From contig NZ_QTVG01000003.1 of assembly GCF_003460505.1 (NCBI RefSeq), positions 124,001 to 188,000 of the forward strand: DNA of 64,000 bases, given 5' to 3'. A program made the position numbers and the translations under genes. Every line of letters begins with the position of its first letter. Position 1 is the first letter of the stretch. The stretch is from Eubacterium sp. AF36-5BH (GTDB taxonomy: Bacteria; Bacillota; Clostridia; Lachnospirales; Lachnospiraceae). Positions 16,480-25,304 of this stretch are shown piece by piece. Under the pieces are notes generated by a model that saw nothing but the letters and a program-made list of their open reading frames with translations, made no database searches and was not told the DNA's origin.

Positions 16480-18006
16480 TTATTTTTTAACTTTAACCTT
16501 CTTTGTTTTGCTCCAAGCTCCGTAAATCTTTGTGCTACCCTTCTTTGTGTAAGCTCTGGCTTTAAAGTAATAAGTTGTTTTCTTATCCATTTTCTTAAAT
16601 GTATAAGTTGTCTTTGTTATGTTCTTTGTCCAGTAGCCTGAAAACTTTTTGTTATCACAAATCTTAATCTGGTAACCTTTAGCATTCTTTGTTTTGCTTA
16701 AAGTAAGTTTAATCTTTCTTGTTTTAATGTTTTTTACAGATTTTATTTTTGCCTTAGCTGGTTTTACAACGCTAGGAGTTGTTGTATTTGAGCCGATAGA
16801 AATCTTTCTGTTTTGATTTACAGCATTTCCTGCAACATATTCAGCTGTTGGATTACCATAATTACAATAAGCCTTTCCTGCCTCTGTAAAAACTCCTGTT
16901 GAATGATACCATAGCGCACAATTAATAGTGTTCTTGTTTGTTCCTGCACCATCAAATGAGAATGCTGAATACCTTTCAACATAGTCCATCTTATCTAAAC
17001 CTTCAAGTGCTGTTTTAATAAACTCTGCCTCTCCTGACTTTGTTACATACTGTCCCTGTGGAGAGAATTCTGTTATCCAAATTGGTTTGTGATACTTATT
17101 CCAACAAGCTTCAACAACATTTGTTAAGAACCAGTTTGCACCGTCTTTTCCCGCATAATTTTCAGGATAACAATGTATTGTTATAAAATCAACATCTAAA
17201 CTTGAATTGCTGTCTATCTGGCTCATAAAATTCTGGAACCATGTATTTGTTGTTGGCCATGTTCCTGTAGCCGGTGAGCCAACTCTCATTCCCTGATTCA
17301 TAAATGCAGGCCAACAACTAATTGCTGTTGCAACATTCATATTTGCCTGATCCTTAAAATCAGGTTCGTTAAAACCTAATATAGTTTTATAACCATTATT
17401 TTTTGCTGTCTGAACCTTGCTTAATGTGTTTGAATAAGAATTTGATGACCACACCATTGGCACATATTCAATTTTCTTAAACTGATTTGCAAAATTTACA
17501 CCAATTTCATTCTTATCCTGCCGTGTTGTACATTGAGATAACTGTTTAAATTCACGAGTTCCCCAATTATAATACCATGATGCCTGGACATCATCCGGCT
17601 CCAACTCAATTGCCATTGCCTTGCTGGCTGCAATACCTTTCTTTGATACTTTAAACTTAACTGTAGCAGTATCCATGTATTTGCCATTTGTCATTTGAGC
17701 TGTTACCCAAACTGAATGAATATTTACTTTTGTTGTATAAAAATCATAAGATGTAGATGTTGTAGTTGTTTCCTTCTTGCCATCCACGTAAACTGTATAG
17801 TTTTTTACTGTTCCATAACTATTCCCGTTAGACCATGTAATTGTTACGTGTCCGGCAGGCACCAACTTATTTGCTGTTGGAGATGTAACCTGAAATGGAA
17901 CTACATTAGCAGCTTTAACGGTATTTTTCATAGCTACAGTGTTAAAAGACAACACCATAGCTACTGCTAATACTAAAAATATAACTTTTTTTAAAACCTT
18001 CTTCAT
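16480..18006 (-). CDS. Secreted GH128/Asl1-like hydrolase with basic C-terminal module
   Basis: 508 residues. Signal peptide to about residue 33 (K-A-A-N), Ig/FN3-like domain at 36-122 ending K-V-S-K-K-G, catalytic domain at about 140-390 with S-W-Y-Y-N-W, Y-V-P-M-V-W, L-G-F-N-E-P-D (Glu214), G-S-P-A and W-I-T-E-F (Glu313), then a Lys-rich FN3-like module at about 416-508 ending V-K-V-K-K. The module is predicted strongly cationic and may bind the anionic wall. It starts 15 bases after the 18022 gene with GAGG upstream, so the two form an operon. Beta-1,3-glucan is the expected type of substrate by family, not shown here. Confidence 0.85.
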   Translation of the reverse strand: MKKVLKKVIFLVLAVAMVLSFNTVAMKNTVKAANVVPFQVTSPTANKLVPAGHVTITWSNGNSYGTVKNYTVYVDGKKETTTTSTSYDFYTTKVNIHSVWVTAQMTNGKYMDTATVKFKVSKKGIAASKAMAIELEPDDVQASWYYNWGTREFKQLSQCTTRQDKNEIGVNFANQFKKIEYVPMVWSSNSYSNTLSKVQTAKNNGYKTILGFNEPDFKDQANMNVATAISCWPAFMNQGMRVGSPATGTWPTTNTWFQNFMSQIDSNSSLDVDFITIHCYPENYAGKDGANWFLTNVVEACWNKYHKPIWITEFSPQGQYVTKSGEAEFIKTALEGLDKMDYVERYSAFSFDGAGTNKNTINCALWYHSTGVFTEAGKAYCNYGNPTAEYVAGNAVNQNRKISIGSNTTTPSVVKPAKAKIKSVKNIKTRKIKLTLSKTKNAKGYQIKICDNKKFSGYWTKNITKTTYTFKKMDKKTTYYFKARAYTKKGSTKIYGAWSKTKKVKVKK

Positions 18007-18021
18007 TTCTTGCCTCTTTAA

Positions 18022-19611
18022 TTATTTCTTTTTGCTAGTTTTTTTTGACTTTTTAGTTTTCTTTGCTTTTTTTACTTTTACTTTTTTTGTTTTTGCTGTA
18101 ACAACAGAACTCCACTTGCAGTAATATTTCTTGCCATTTATTACTTTGTAAGCTCTTGCTCTTGCATAGTATCTCTTGTTATTCTGAAGCTTAGTAACAC
18201 TACCTGAAATAGTTGTTGTATTCTTTGCTGAAAGATTCTTGTACTTTGTCTTATATTTCTTCTTTGTACTAAACTTCTTATTTAATGAATACTGTAGCTG
18301 ATATCCTGCAGCTCTGTCTACTTTCTTGAAGCTATATGAGAAAGTTTTTTTCTTTCCTATTAAGCTGTAAATTGTTGTAGGTACTGCAGATACACATGTT
18401 CCAAGTGATGTATTCTGTGTTGTTGTGTATGCTGTACTGTATGTCTTTGCATTATAACCGACAGGATTACCAATATTTGCGTAAATTTCACCTAACTTAG
18501 TAAGTTTTCCTGTATCGTAATCAAAAATACCTGATGCACCGGTCTGGTCATCCTTTGGATTGAAGTCAAACCATGCATATCTTTCAACGTATGATCTTTC
18601 ATTTAATCCCTTAAGAACTATCTTCATAAATTCCTGTACCTGTGCAACATGTTTAGAGTTACTTGGACTGAACTTGTTTCCACTATCAGCAACAGCAAAT
18701 TCTGTAATCCAAATTGGCTTACGGTATTTATAGTAAATTTCATCTATTGCATGTAAATACTGTAAAGCTGTTTCTTTATTATTGTAATAATGCTGATATG
18801 CATGTACCGCAATAAAAGTCATATTGCTCTTATCAGAAGCTGATAAACCATTCCAAAATGGTGTCCACCACTTATCTGAATTAATCTGGAATGTTTCAGT
18901 TGCAGGTGAACCTAATCTTAGGCTACCCTTATAACTGATTGTTTCTCTCCATCTGTTTATCATAGCTGTAGGTGTCTGATCTGATTCCCATGTTAAATCC
19001 GGTTCATTGTATGATAATAAATATTTATACTCTTTCTTGTTAGCATATGTACATCTGTCTTCAATACTTTTTGGATTATCTCCCCATATCATAGGAACGA
19101 ATTCAACATTATTGAATTTTTTATTCTTGAAGCCCATATCTTTAAAAGATCTGTAGCCCCAATTGTAATACCAACCAATGTTCATTGATGCAGGATCTAC
19201 AACTGTACCCATATCTTTTTCATTTACACAAACCCCCTTCTTTGTAACATAGAAAGTTCTTGTGTTAGTTGTAACTGTTGTTCCATCATCTAAAGTTGCT
19301 GTGATTTTTGCATTGTGAGACTTTACTGCTGTAGTGTAGAATTCAACTTTCATTGTCTCACCACTAGGTGCTACTGTTTTCTTTAATGCACCATCAACAT
19401 AAACGCTATAAGATTTAACATTTTCTAAGTCGTTATTCCACTTTACGTCAATGTAACCTGCTCCAATAAGCTTTCCCTCTTCCGGACTAACTATTGCGCT
19501 ACTCTTCCACTGTTCTGCATTTCTTGCAGCCTTTACATTATTTGATGGCATTAATGTAATTGATGACACTAATAACGCAACAGCTAATAGGAAACTTGTA
19601 ATATGTTTCAT
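18022..19611 (-). CDS. Secreted GH128/Asl1-like hydrolase, Lys-rich tail
   Basis: 529 residues from the ATG at 19611, which has AAGGAG in front; an ATG 24 bases upstream lies before that site and is not used. Signal peptide to about residue 29, Ig/FN3-like domain at 34-126, catalytic domain at about 142-385 with G-W-Y-Y-N-W, F-V-P-M-I-W, L-S-Y-N-E-P-D (Glu203), G-S-P-A and W-I-T-E-F (Glu304), an FN3-like module at about 420-508, and a terminal run of K/T/S from 508 to 529. It is the first gene of a pair with the 16480 paralogue. The polylysine tail suggests electrostatic retention in the wall (inference). Confidence 0.85.
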   Translation of the reverse strand: MKHITSFLLAVALLVSSITLMPSNNVKAARNAEQWKSSAIVSPEEGKLIGAGYIDVKWNNDLENVKSYSVYVDGALKKTVAPSGETMKVEFYTTAVKSHNAKITATLDDGTTVTTNTRTFYVTKKGVCVNEKDMGTVVDPASMNIGWYYNWGYRSFKDMGFKNKKFNNVEFVPMIWGDNPKSIEDRCTYANKKEYKYLLSYNEPDLTWESDQTPTAMINRWRETISYKGSLRLGSPATETFQINSDKWWTPFWNGLSASDKSNMTFIAVHAYQHYYNNKETALQYLHAIDEIYYKYRKPIWITEFAVADSGNKFSPSNSKHVAQVQEFMKIVLKGLNERSYVERYAWFDFNPKDDQTGASGIFDYDTGKLTKLGEIYANIGNPVGYNAKTYSTAYTTTQNTSLGTCVSAVPTTIYSLIGKKKTFSYSFKKVDRAAGYQLQYSLNKKFSTKKKYKTKYKNLSAKNTTTISGSVTKLQNNKRYYARARAYKVINGKKYYCKWSSVVTAKTKKVKVKKAKKTKKSKKTSKKK

Positions 19612-19715
19612 AGTTTCTCTCCTTATTATTTCCATTAATCATAATTAATATTAATAAGGTAACATATTCAGTTTGCCCCTTTTCAACTCTTTTCCATAAC
19701 ATTTCAATTCTAAAA

Positions 19716-19758
19716 AAAGGGCAGTAAAGCTATTTATATATATAACCTTCCGCCCTTT
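19716..19758 (-). terminator. Terminator after the InlB-repeat-like surface gene
   Basis: AAAGGGC/GCCCTTT with further pairing inside (AAGG/CTTT, TTATATATA region) and T7 on the minus strand. It lies 26 bases beyond the stop at 19785. Confidence 0.75.
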
Positions 19759-19784
19759 CGTTTAAAATTTTAATTAATTCCTGA

Positions 19785-21152
19785 TTATTTGACCTTTACA
19801 GTTTTCTTAAGAACTCTACTGCTGTATACCTTCTGTCCAGCTGAGTCATAGTTATAACCCTTAACCTGAATGTATACTTTCTTCTTTGACTTTAACTTCT
19901 TAATTGTATATGTCTTAGCAGTTGTAGTCTTTGTCTTAGCTTTCTTCATCTTCTTATTGTTAGCATACTTAATTTCGTATCCTACACAATTCTTAATCTT
20001 TGTTAAAGCTAATTTAACCTTCTTCTTCTGTGCTTTAAATTTAACCTTTGCCTTCGCTGGCTTTGGAGTATTTACATATACACAGTTTAATACAGTGTTT
20101 CCTGTAATAGGTGTTGAAAGACTAAATGTGCTTCCGTTCTTTGTGAATTTTGAAAATGTCTTGCCCTTTACAGGAAATACATATGAAGATGTCTTTGCTC
20201 CTGCATTAACATATTTTGTATATGATTTTGAACCATATGTATATTTAACAGAATACTGTGTTCCTGCAGCAATCTTAAAGTCAGATACAGAGAAGCTTCC
20301 TGTCATAGCTAATTCATCAGGATATGAAACAACATATGAACCTAAAGCGAACTGAACTTTAACCTGTGAACCTGCATAATTTGCCGGAACAGTGAACTTA
20401 ACTGTTACAGTCTGTGGATCTGTTACTTTTGAATCTGCAACAAAGAAGCCTGCTGATGTACAGCCACTTGTTGTTGAAAATTCTAATCCATTATTGTTAG
20501 CCGGATTAATTACACTAACATTAATATGTTTTTTATAATTATTCTCCTGAATCTCGTTTCCCTTTTCATCCTTTTTAGGAATCTTATCTCCGTTAGAATC
20601 TAATACATATTCACCATTTGCATCTGTTTCGTAGATAGTCTTCTTTCCCTTTAAAGTGCTTGTGTATTTAAATGATAAAGTATATGAACGTCCTTTTTCT
20701 ACATTCATTGCTGATGTAAACATTCTAAGTCCCCACTGGTTATCTCCAACTAATGAGCCATCACGTTCATTGTACTGACCATCCCAGCCTGTATTCTTTG
20801 CATAAAATCTTGCTGATGATGATGAACTTTCAGCTACCCAGCCTTCAGTTGCAAAGTCTGTTCCTGCGACCTGTCCATTTGGATATTTATCAGTATTAAT
20901 ATGTGTTAATGCATGATACCAGCAGTATGGATGTTTTCTTGAGCCATCTTCTCCTGCTACATGTCCACTATGTGAATCTAAGTTGCCATTAGCATCATAA
21001 CTAATTACTGAAAAATAATCCCAACTAATATTTGAAGCAATATTTGCTCCGTTTGCAGCATGACCTGCTGCCGGTACAACACCAATCATTCCAACAATCA
21101 TAGTTAATGAAAGTACTGCTGCTGAAATCTTTTTAAAAATATTTCTTCTCAC
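19785..21152 (-). CDS. Secreted CBM-like surface protein with InlB-type repeat
   Basis: 455 residues from a GTG at 21152, which has GGGAGG 7 bases upstream; a longer frame from an ATG at 21170 carries that site inside it. Signal peptide to about residue 32 (A-G-H-A-A-N). A CBM4/9-like beta-sandwich spans about 40-300: the pattern N-T-G-W-D...W-G-L-R-M...Y-T-L-S-F-K-Y recurs in the two other binding-like genes. One InlB B-repeat-like unit (F-S-K-F...F-S-L-S-T-P-I-T-G-N-T) lies near 340-370, followed by the Lys-rich FN3-like module. No catalytic motif is seen, so I infer glycan binding. It follows the 21256 gene by 103 bases and is probably cotranscribed with it. Confidence 0.75.
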   Translation of the reverse strand: MRRNIFKKISAAVLSLTMIVGMIGVVPAAGHAANGANIASNISWDYFSVISYDANGNLDSHSGHVAGEDGSRKHPYCWYHALTHINTDKYPNGQVAGTDFATEGWVAESSSSSARFYAKNTGWDGQYNERDGSLVGDNQWGLRMFTSAMNVEKGRSYTLSFKYTSTLKGKKTIYETDANGEYVLDSNGDKIPKKDEKGNEIQENNYKKHINVSVINPANNNGLEFSTTSGCTSAGFFVADSKVTDPQTVTVKFTVPANYAGSQVKVQFALGSYVVSYPDELAMTGSFSVSDFKIAAGTQYSVKYTYGSKSYTKYVNAGAKTSSYVFPVKGKTFSKFTKNGSTFSLSTPITGNTVLNCVYVNTPKPAKAKVKFKAQKKKVKLALTKIKNCVGYEIKYANNKKMKKAKTKTTTAKTYTIKKLKSKKKVYIQVKGYNYDSAGQKVYSSRVLKKTVKVK

Positions 21153-21200
21153 GTTTAGTCCTCCCGACATTTCTATTAAGTCTACTTCTAATTAAACAGT

Positions 21201-21224
21201 TACCCAATGCCTTAGCATTGGGTA
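21201..21224. other. Intercistronic hairpin
   Basis: Perfect 10-bp stem TACCCAATGC/GCATTGGGTA with a 4-base loop between two surface-protein genes. Only a broken T-run follows on minus, so it may be a leaky terminator or an mRNA-stabilising stem. Confidence 0.6.
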
Positions 21225-21255
21225 CTGTATTATACATCTAATTTAATTGTAACAA

Positions 21256-22404
21256 TTATTTTTTAATTTTAACTTTCTTTGAAGCCCAAGCTGAAGCTTT
21301 GTACTTAGCCTTTGGTCCCTGAGCTGAAATCTTAATTGTTACTTTCTTTCCTTTTTTAAGCTTCTTAACTGTTAAAGATGTTTTCTTTGCTGTGTATGTT
21401 TTCTTTCCAACTTTTACCTTGTATGATGTAGCACCAGTTACTTTCTTCCAAGTAATCTTTAATGTGCCTTTCTTCTTGTTAACAGCCTTAATACCTTTAA
21501 CCTTAGCAAGCTTCTTAACTGCAGGTTTCTTTGCTGGAGTTGTAGGCTGTACTGATGGCTTTGAAGGCTGTGTTGGGTTAACTGAAGGCTTTGTTGGGTT
21601 AACTGATGGCTTTGTTGGATCAACTGATGGCTGTGTTGGCTTTGTTTCAGGTTCTGTAAATCCAGGATCTACTCCCTTATCAGTAATAGTGAAATCACTA
21701 ACTACAACTGTACCATTCCAGCTAACTTCTGTTTCTTTAATTATATCCTTTACATCATTGCCTGCATAATCATTCTGTGAATTGAAAGAACCTAACATAA
21801 TTGCTGTTGTAATTTCTTTAGCTGATACATAATTAGAAAATGTAAATGTAAATGTTTTCTCAGTTGTTCCTAATGTAATAATCTGATTTGATGCATCACC
21901 GCCAAATTCAACAGGTGCCTGATCATATGGTGCGAGTCCTTCTGTTTCTGTATTAAATGCTACATATGCATATTTCTTCTTTGAAGCTTTTGCTTTAAAT
22001 GAAACTGTATATATATGACCTGCCTTACCTTCAATAGTATTTGTTGCCATTACAGACCATGGATTGATTCTATCATTTCCCCAATCTTTGTCCCAGCCTG
22101 TATTTTCAATTTTCATTGTAAATCCTGTTGTTCCTGTGCTTGATGACTGTACCTGCTTTCCATTTACTTTTCTTTCCCAACCAGAAAGCACTTCACTTCC
22201 TACATTAACAGATTCAATATAACCTGTATTATCAGGTTCATTTGGATTGTACTGTCCCCCCTGTGTAAATGACCATGTTGGTGCTGCTAATGTTGTTGCA
22301 TCATCTGCCTTTACTGAACTTGCGAAATTAACTCCTAATGCAAGTGTTGCAATTAAAGCTACAGATGTTGCACCTGCTACTACCTTATTGAAAACTTTTC
22401 TCAT
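21256..22404 (-). CDS. Secreted CBM-like protein with Pro/Thr/Ser linker
   Basis: 382 residues from the ATG at 22404, with AAAGGAGG 8 bases upstream. Signal peptide to about residue 33 (V-K-A-D-D). A beta-sandwich of the CBM4/9 type (about 40-245) shows N-T-G-W-D-K-D-W-G and Y-T-V-S-F-K-A. A linker with four T-K/Q-P-S-V-x-P repeats follows (about 258-290), then the Lys-rich FN3-like module ending K-V-K-I-K-K. No catalytic residues are recognisable. It has its own sigma-A promoter with an ACGTTT motif in the spacer and further copies upstream. Confidence 0.75.
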   Translation of the reverse strand: MRKVFNKVVAGATSVALIATLALGVNFASSVKADDATTLAAPTWSFTQGGQYNPNEPDNTGYIESVNVGSEVLSGWERKVNGKQVQSSSTGTTGFTMKIENTGWDKDWGNDRINPWSVMATNTIEGKAGHIYTVSFKAKASKKKYAYVAFNTETEGLAPYDQAPVEFGGDASNQIITLGTTEKTFTFTFSNYVSAKEITTAIMLGSFNSQNDYAGNDVKDIIKETEVSWNGTVVVSDFTITDKGVDPGFTEPETKPTQPSVDPTKPSVNPTKPSVNPTQPSKPSVQPTTPAKKPAVKKLAKVKGIKAVNKKKGTLKITWKKVTGATSYKVKVGKKTYTAKKTSLTVKKLKKGKKVTIKISAQGPKAKYKASAWASKKVKIKK

Positions 22405-22478
22405 TTCCAATTCCTCCTTTAATAAATTTTAATTTTAATTTTTGCTTGAAATTTTTCAATCTCATTTCAATTATCGTC

Positions 22479-22507
22479 ATTATATCATAAACGTTTTTAT
22501 TTCTCAA
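22479..22507 (-). promoter_or_regulatory. Sigma-A promoter of the CBM-like gene
   Basis: TTGAGA (22507-22502), 17-base spacer, TATAAT (22484-22479), about 75 bases before the start codon. The spacer contains AAATAAAAACGTTTATGA, so a protein bound there would block the polymerase. Confidence 0.8.
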
Positions 22508-22601
22508 CACTTAATGTTAAATTTAACGAATAAAACTGTTTTTATCTATTAAATAATATGTAATATTGCATAACGCTTTTGGAGCTGAAACGTTTTTTAT
22601 C
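22485..22601 (-). promoter_or_regulatory. Three copies of a GATAAAAACGTTT-like motif
   Basis: On minus: GATAAAAAACGTTTCAG (22601-22585), AATAGATAAAAACAGTTTT (22550-22532) and AAATAAAAACGTTTAT (22502-22487). A fourth, AATAGATAAAAACGTTTTG, overlaps the -35 of the hydrolase gene promoter at 24512-24530. The half-palindromic ACGTTT core suggests a LacI-type operator, but the regulator is not in the window. The rest of the 22405-22760 gap is AT-rich with no gene. Confidence 0.5.
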
Positions 22602-22719
22602 ATTTTTTTGGATGATTTTATCTTATTTTTACTTTTTATCAAAGTATTTTTAACCAATTAGAAAATATTATTTATATATTCTGCTTATTTATATCGAATT
22701 CATATAACATTATCATCAA

Positions 22720-22753
22720 AAAGAGCCAATCTCATTTCTAAGATTAGCTCTTT
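22720..22753 (-). terminator. Terminator after the 22761 hydrolase gene
   Basis: AAAGAGC-T-AATCT/AGATT-G-GCTCTTT stem (one G-T pair) with T5 on minus, 8 bases beyond the stop. Confidence 0.85.
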
Positions 22754-22760
22754 CCTAACT

Positions 22761-24449
22761 TTATTTTTTTATAACAACTTTCTTCGCCTTTGACCATTTA
22801 CCATATACTTTACCGGCACATGCTCTTACTCTAAAGTAATATTTTTTCTTCTTCTTTAATTGTTTAACAGTGTATGTTAATTTCTTGGTATTTTTAATTT
22901 TTACTTTTTTAGTAAACTTACTATTCATTGCATATTGAACCTGATATGATTTTGCCTTTGAAACTTTTTTCCAAGTCAACTTGACAGATTTTTTCTTAAC
23001 ATTTTTGGCTGCTTTGATTTTAACCTGCTGTGGTGTGACTTTTTTTGTTCTTGTTGTAGTTTTCTGTGTTGTAGGCTTCTGTGTTGTAGGTTTAACAGTT
23101 GTTGTTTCTTCAGTTGTTGTTTCAGGTACATATACAAACATCTCATCATCTGATATTGTTTGTGCATTATAACCTTCAGGATTTCCCTTTGAAGAATACA
23201 TTCTACCAAGTTCTGTATAAGCACCGGATTCATAATCAAACATAGCTGTTCCACCTGACCCATTAAACGCATCTATATCATTCGTACTATCGATATCATA
23301 TGGGAACCAACAGTATCTTTCCACATGTGGATTATTATCTAAAGCATCCATTGCATCTTCAAGATATTTCTGTATTTCTGCCCTTTTTTCAGGAATTTCA
23401 TAACTAAAGTCATAATCCGTTCCCTTCACTCCAAACAAAGACATCTCAGTTATCCAAATAGGTTTATGATATGAATTCCAAAGTGTTTCCACTGCATCAA
23501 TTAGTCCCTGCAAATTAATTGTGTTTCTATAATAATGTAAAACTACCGCATCAACACTGTCAGCTTCTCCATCTACCCAGGTTTTTGTAGCGTCATCTTC
23601 ATAATCGTAATATAATCCCCAACTTCCGTCCCAAGGATTTTTGCAAATGTAATCACCATTCATAAATCTTCTAAGCCATACAGAATCTCCCCCCGGAGCT
23701 GCAGGTGCCGGTGAAACATTTCTCATATTAAGAGGTTTAATATAATCATTCCAAACACTTGAAGCTTCAAAGAATTCCATGTTTGCCTGACTTCTAATAT
23801 CAGGTTCATTAAATCCTAAAATATAATTTGATGTTGTATTTAAATTCTTCATTGCTTCTTTGTTATCATCACCGCTTCCCCACATCATAGGAATGTGCTG
23901 AACGCCCTCATCTAATGATGTATTAAAAGCATCTGTTGACCAATTGTAATACCATGAGCAGTTAAGTTTACTTAGCTTAATCTTGTCACTCATGTCGCCA
24001 CCTAATGCGAGACCTTTTTTTGAAACATAAAATGTTCTCACTGATGTTAATTCAACATCGTCTTTTTTTGCCTTAACAGTAATTTCATGTTTGCTTACTT
24101 TTGTTGTATAAACTTCTGTCTTTCCTTCATCACTTGATGTAAAAGTTTTAGTTACAGAAGAATCTGTTTTCTGTTCGCCTAGTTCTTCTCTTACAATATT
24201 GTTACCGTTCCAGTAAACAGGATTTCCATCAAGATATACAGTATATGTATAGCCTTCCATTGAATTATCAAATTTTACATCAATGTAACCGGCTCCTACA
24301 AGTTGTCCCTCACTTGGTACTTTAACTGCATTAGTTTTCCAAGAATCTTCTTTTTCATCAGCTTTTGTTTCTGTAGTATATGTAATACCACTAATCGCCA
24401 ACGCTATTACAAGAACTAATGAAATTATGTTTTTAATTCTCTTTTTCAT
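22761..24449 (-). CDS. Secreted GH128/Asl1-like hydrolase, divergent paralogue
   Basis: 562 residues. Signal peptide to about residue 30 (T-K-A-D), Ig/FN3-like domain at 36-145 with an extra loop of about 25 residues, catalytic domain at about 155-430, a Thr/Gln/Lys-rich linker (about 443-472) and the basic FN3-like module to the end. S-W-Y-Y-N-W, H-I-P-M-M-W and L-G-F-N-E-P-D (Glu215) are intact; the second glutamate is in W-I-T-E-M (Glu335), Met replacing the usual Phe. Insertions near 262-300 make it the most diverged of the four paralogues, so its substrate may differ. AAGGAGG precedes the ATG. It has its own promoter and terminator. Confidence 0.85.
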   Translation of the reverse strand: MKKRIKNIISLVLVIALAISGITYTTETKADEKEDSWKTNAVKVPSEGQLVGAGYIDVKFDNSMEGYTYTVYLDGNPVYWNGNNIVREELGEQKTDSSVTKTFTSSDEGKTEVYTTKVSKHEITVKAKKDDVELTSVRTFYVSKKGLALGGDMSDKIKLSKLNCSWYYNWSTDAFNTSLDEGVQHIPMMWGSGDDNKEAMKNLNTTSNYILGFNEPDIRSQANMEFFEASSVWNDYIKPLNMRNVSPAPAAPGGDSVWLRRFMNGDYICKNPWDGSWGLYYDYEDDATKTWVDGEADSVDAVVLHYYRNTINLQGLIDAVETLWNSYHKPIWITEMSLFGVKGTDYDFSYEIPEKRAEIQKYLEDAMDALDNNPHVERYCWFPYDIDSTNDIDAFNGSGGTAMFDYESGAYTELGRMYSSKGNPEGYNAQTISDDEMFVYVPETTTEETTTVKPTTQKPTTQKTTTRTKKVTPQQVKIKAAKNVKKKSVKLTWKKVSKAKSYQVQYAMNSKFTKKVKIKNTKKLTYTVKQLKKKKKYYFRVRACAGKVYGKWSKAKKVVIKK

Positions 24450-24485
24450 AATTCCTCCTTATTTGAATTAAAATCTTTTTATACA

Positions 24486-24530
24486 ATTTTACTTCATGCA
24501 TGTATAAAAGTCAAAACGTTTTTATCTATT
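24486..24530 (-). promoter_or_regulatory. Promoter and operator-like motif of the 22761 gene
   Basis: TTGACT (24514-24509), 17-base spacer, TAAAAT (24491-24486). The motif AATAGATAAAAACGTTTTG (24530-24512) overlaps the -35 and matches a motif upstream of the CBM-like gene promoter. Confidence 0.7.
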
Positions 24531-24633
24531 ATTCACAAAATGCACAAAATCAATGTATCTATATTTAACAACTATTCTATTTTTCACCAGTATACTATAC
24601 GGCATTTCGTTTTATACATTTTTCCTATCACGC

Positions 24634-24673
24634 AAAAAGCTGTTCTCAGAATCAAATCTAAGAACAGCTTTTT
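24634..24673 (-). terminator. Terminator of the SSB-like gene
   Basis: Perfect 13-bp stem AAAAAGCTGTTCT/AGAACAGCTTTTT immediately after the stop codon, 14-base loop, T5 at the minus-strand exit. Confidence 0.9.
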
Positions 24674-24674
24674 A

Positions 24675-25304
24675 TTACTGGTCAATATATTCTAGTTTAC
24701 TAACAGAAACTTCGTACGCTATATGCTTTTCACTTTCCTCTTCGTTAATTTTCTTAACGTACTCTCTACTTTGAACGCGTCCCCATATTTGAATGTGACC
24801 GCCCACTTCAAATGTAGAAGCATATCTTGCATTTCTCCCCCAGGCAATACATGGAATATAATCTGATTTTCCGTATGGACGATTAACTGCAATTAATAAA
24901 TCTGCAATTTCTCTTCCAAGTGGTGTTTTTCTGTAAATTGGTTCTTTACAGATATAACCATCTAAAAATATTTGATTAGTTTTTCCAGCTTCCAGGTTTT
25001 CTTCGACCTCTTCCCATTCTCTAACAAAAATTGATAACACTAACTTATTCTTAGTTCCTTCGTGACGATTATAAGATCTAAACTGTCCTGAAACCTCAAC
25101 TAATCTTCCTTTGTAGTCTTCGTTTACATCAACTAACCTTTCAGATACCATAAGTGGAATAATATCAGTTAATTCGCTTAATCTGTCAACCGATACATCT
25201 ACTATGTAGAATCCTTCTCCAAAAACTTCGTGACTAAATCTGAAATCAGAAACAATCTCTCCTATAATACTCACTCTGTTGTTTTCAATTACTTTGTCAA
25301 TCAT
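24675..25304 (-). CDS. Tandem-OB single-stranded DNA-binding-like protein
   Basis: 209 residues with two SSB-type OB folds in tandem. The first is at about 1-97 (N-R-V-S-I-I-G-E-I...F-Y-I-V-D-V-S-V...V-E-V-S-G-Q-F-R-S-Y). The second is at about 107-209 (I-F-L-D-G-Y-I-C...R-E-I-A-D-L-L-I-A-V-N-R...Y-I-P-C-I-A-W-G-R-N-A). It has no Gly-rich linker and no acidic D-D-I-P-F tip, so it should not recruit partners as the replicative SSB does. AAGGGGG lies before the ATG. It sits alone, with its own promoter and terminator, inside the surface-protein region. A specialised repair or plasmid-type role is inference. Confidence 0.8.
   Translation of the reverse strand: MIDKVIENNRVSIIGEIVSDFRFSHEVFGEGFYIVDVSVDRLSELTDIIPLMVSERLVDVNEDYKGRLVEVSGQFRSYNRHEGTKNKLVLSIFVREWEEVEENLEAGKTNQIFLDGYICKEPIYRKTPLGREIADLLIAVNRPYGKSDYIPCIAWGRNARYASTFEVGGHIQIWGRVQSREYVKKINEEESEKHIAYEVSVSKLEYIDQ

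Noticed and set aside
19612..19635. N-terminal extension of the 18022 hydrolase to an upstream ATG
   Set aside because: The AAGGAG binding site lies between the two ATG codons, and the signal peptide begins properly at the second.
19870..20355. 161-codon frame on plus inside the surface-protein gene
   Set aside because: Antisense shadow of a Lys-rich gene; no binding site and no recognisable domain, while the minus frame has signal peptide and modules.
22585..22601. Classical CcpA cre site
   Set aside because: CTGAAACGTTTTTTATC is one base short between TG and CG compared with the cre consensus; kept only as a family-specific motif.
15112..24449. Polysaccharide utilisation locus of the Bacteroidetes type or a Gram-positive PUL
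   Set aside because: There is no transporter, sugar kinase or regulator in the region, so only a surface hydrolase/binding array can be supported.
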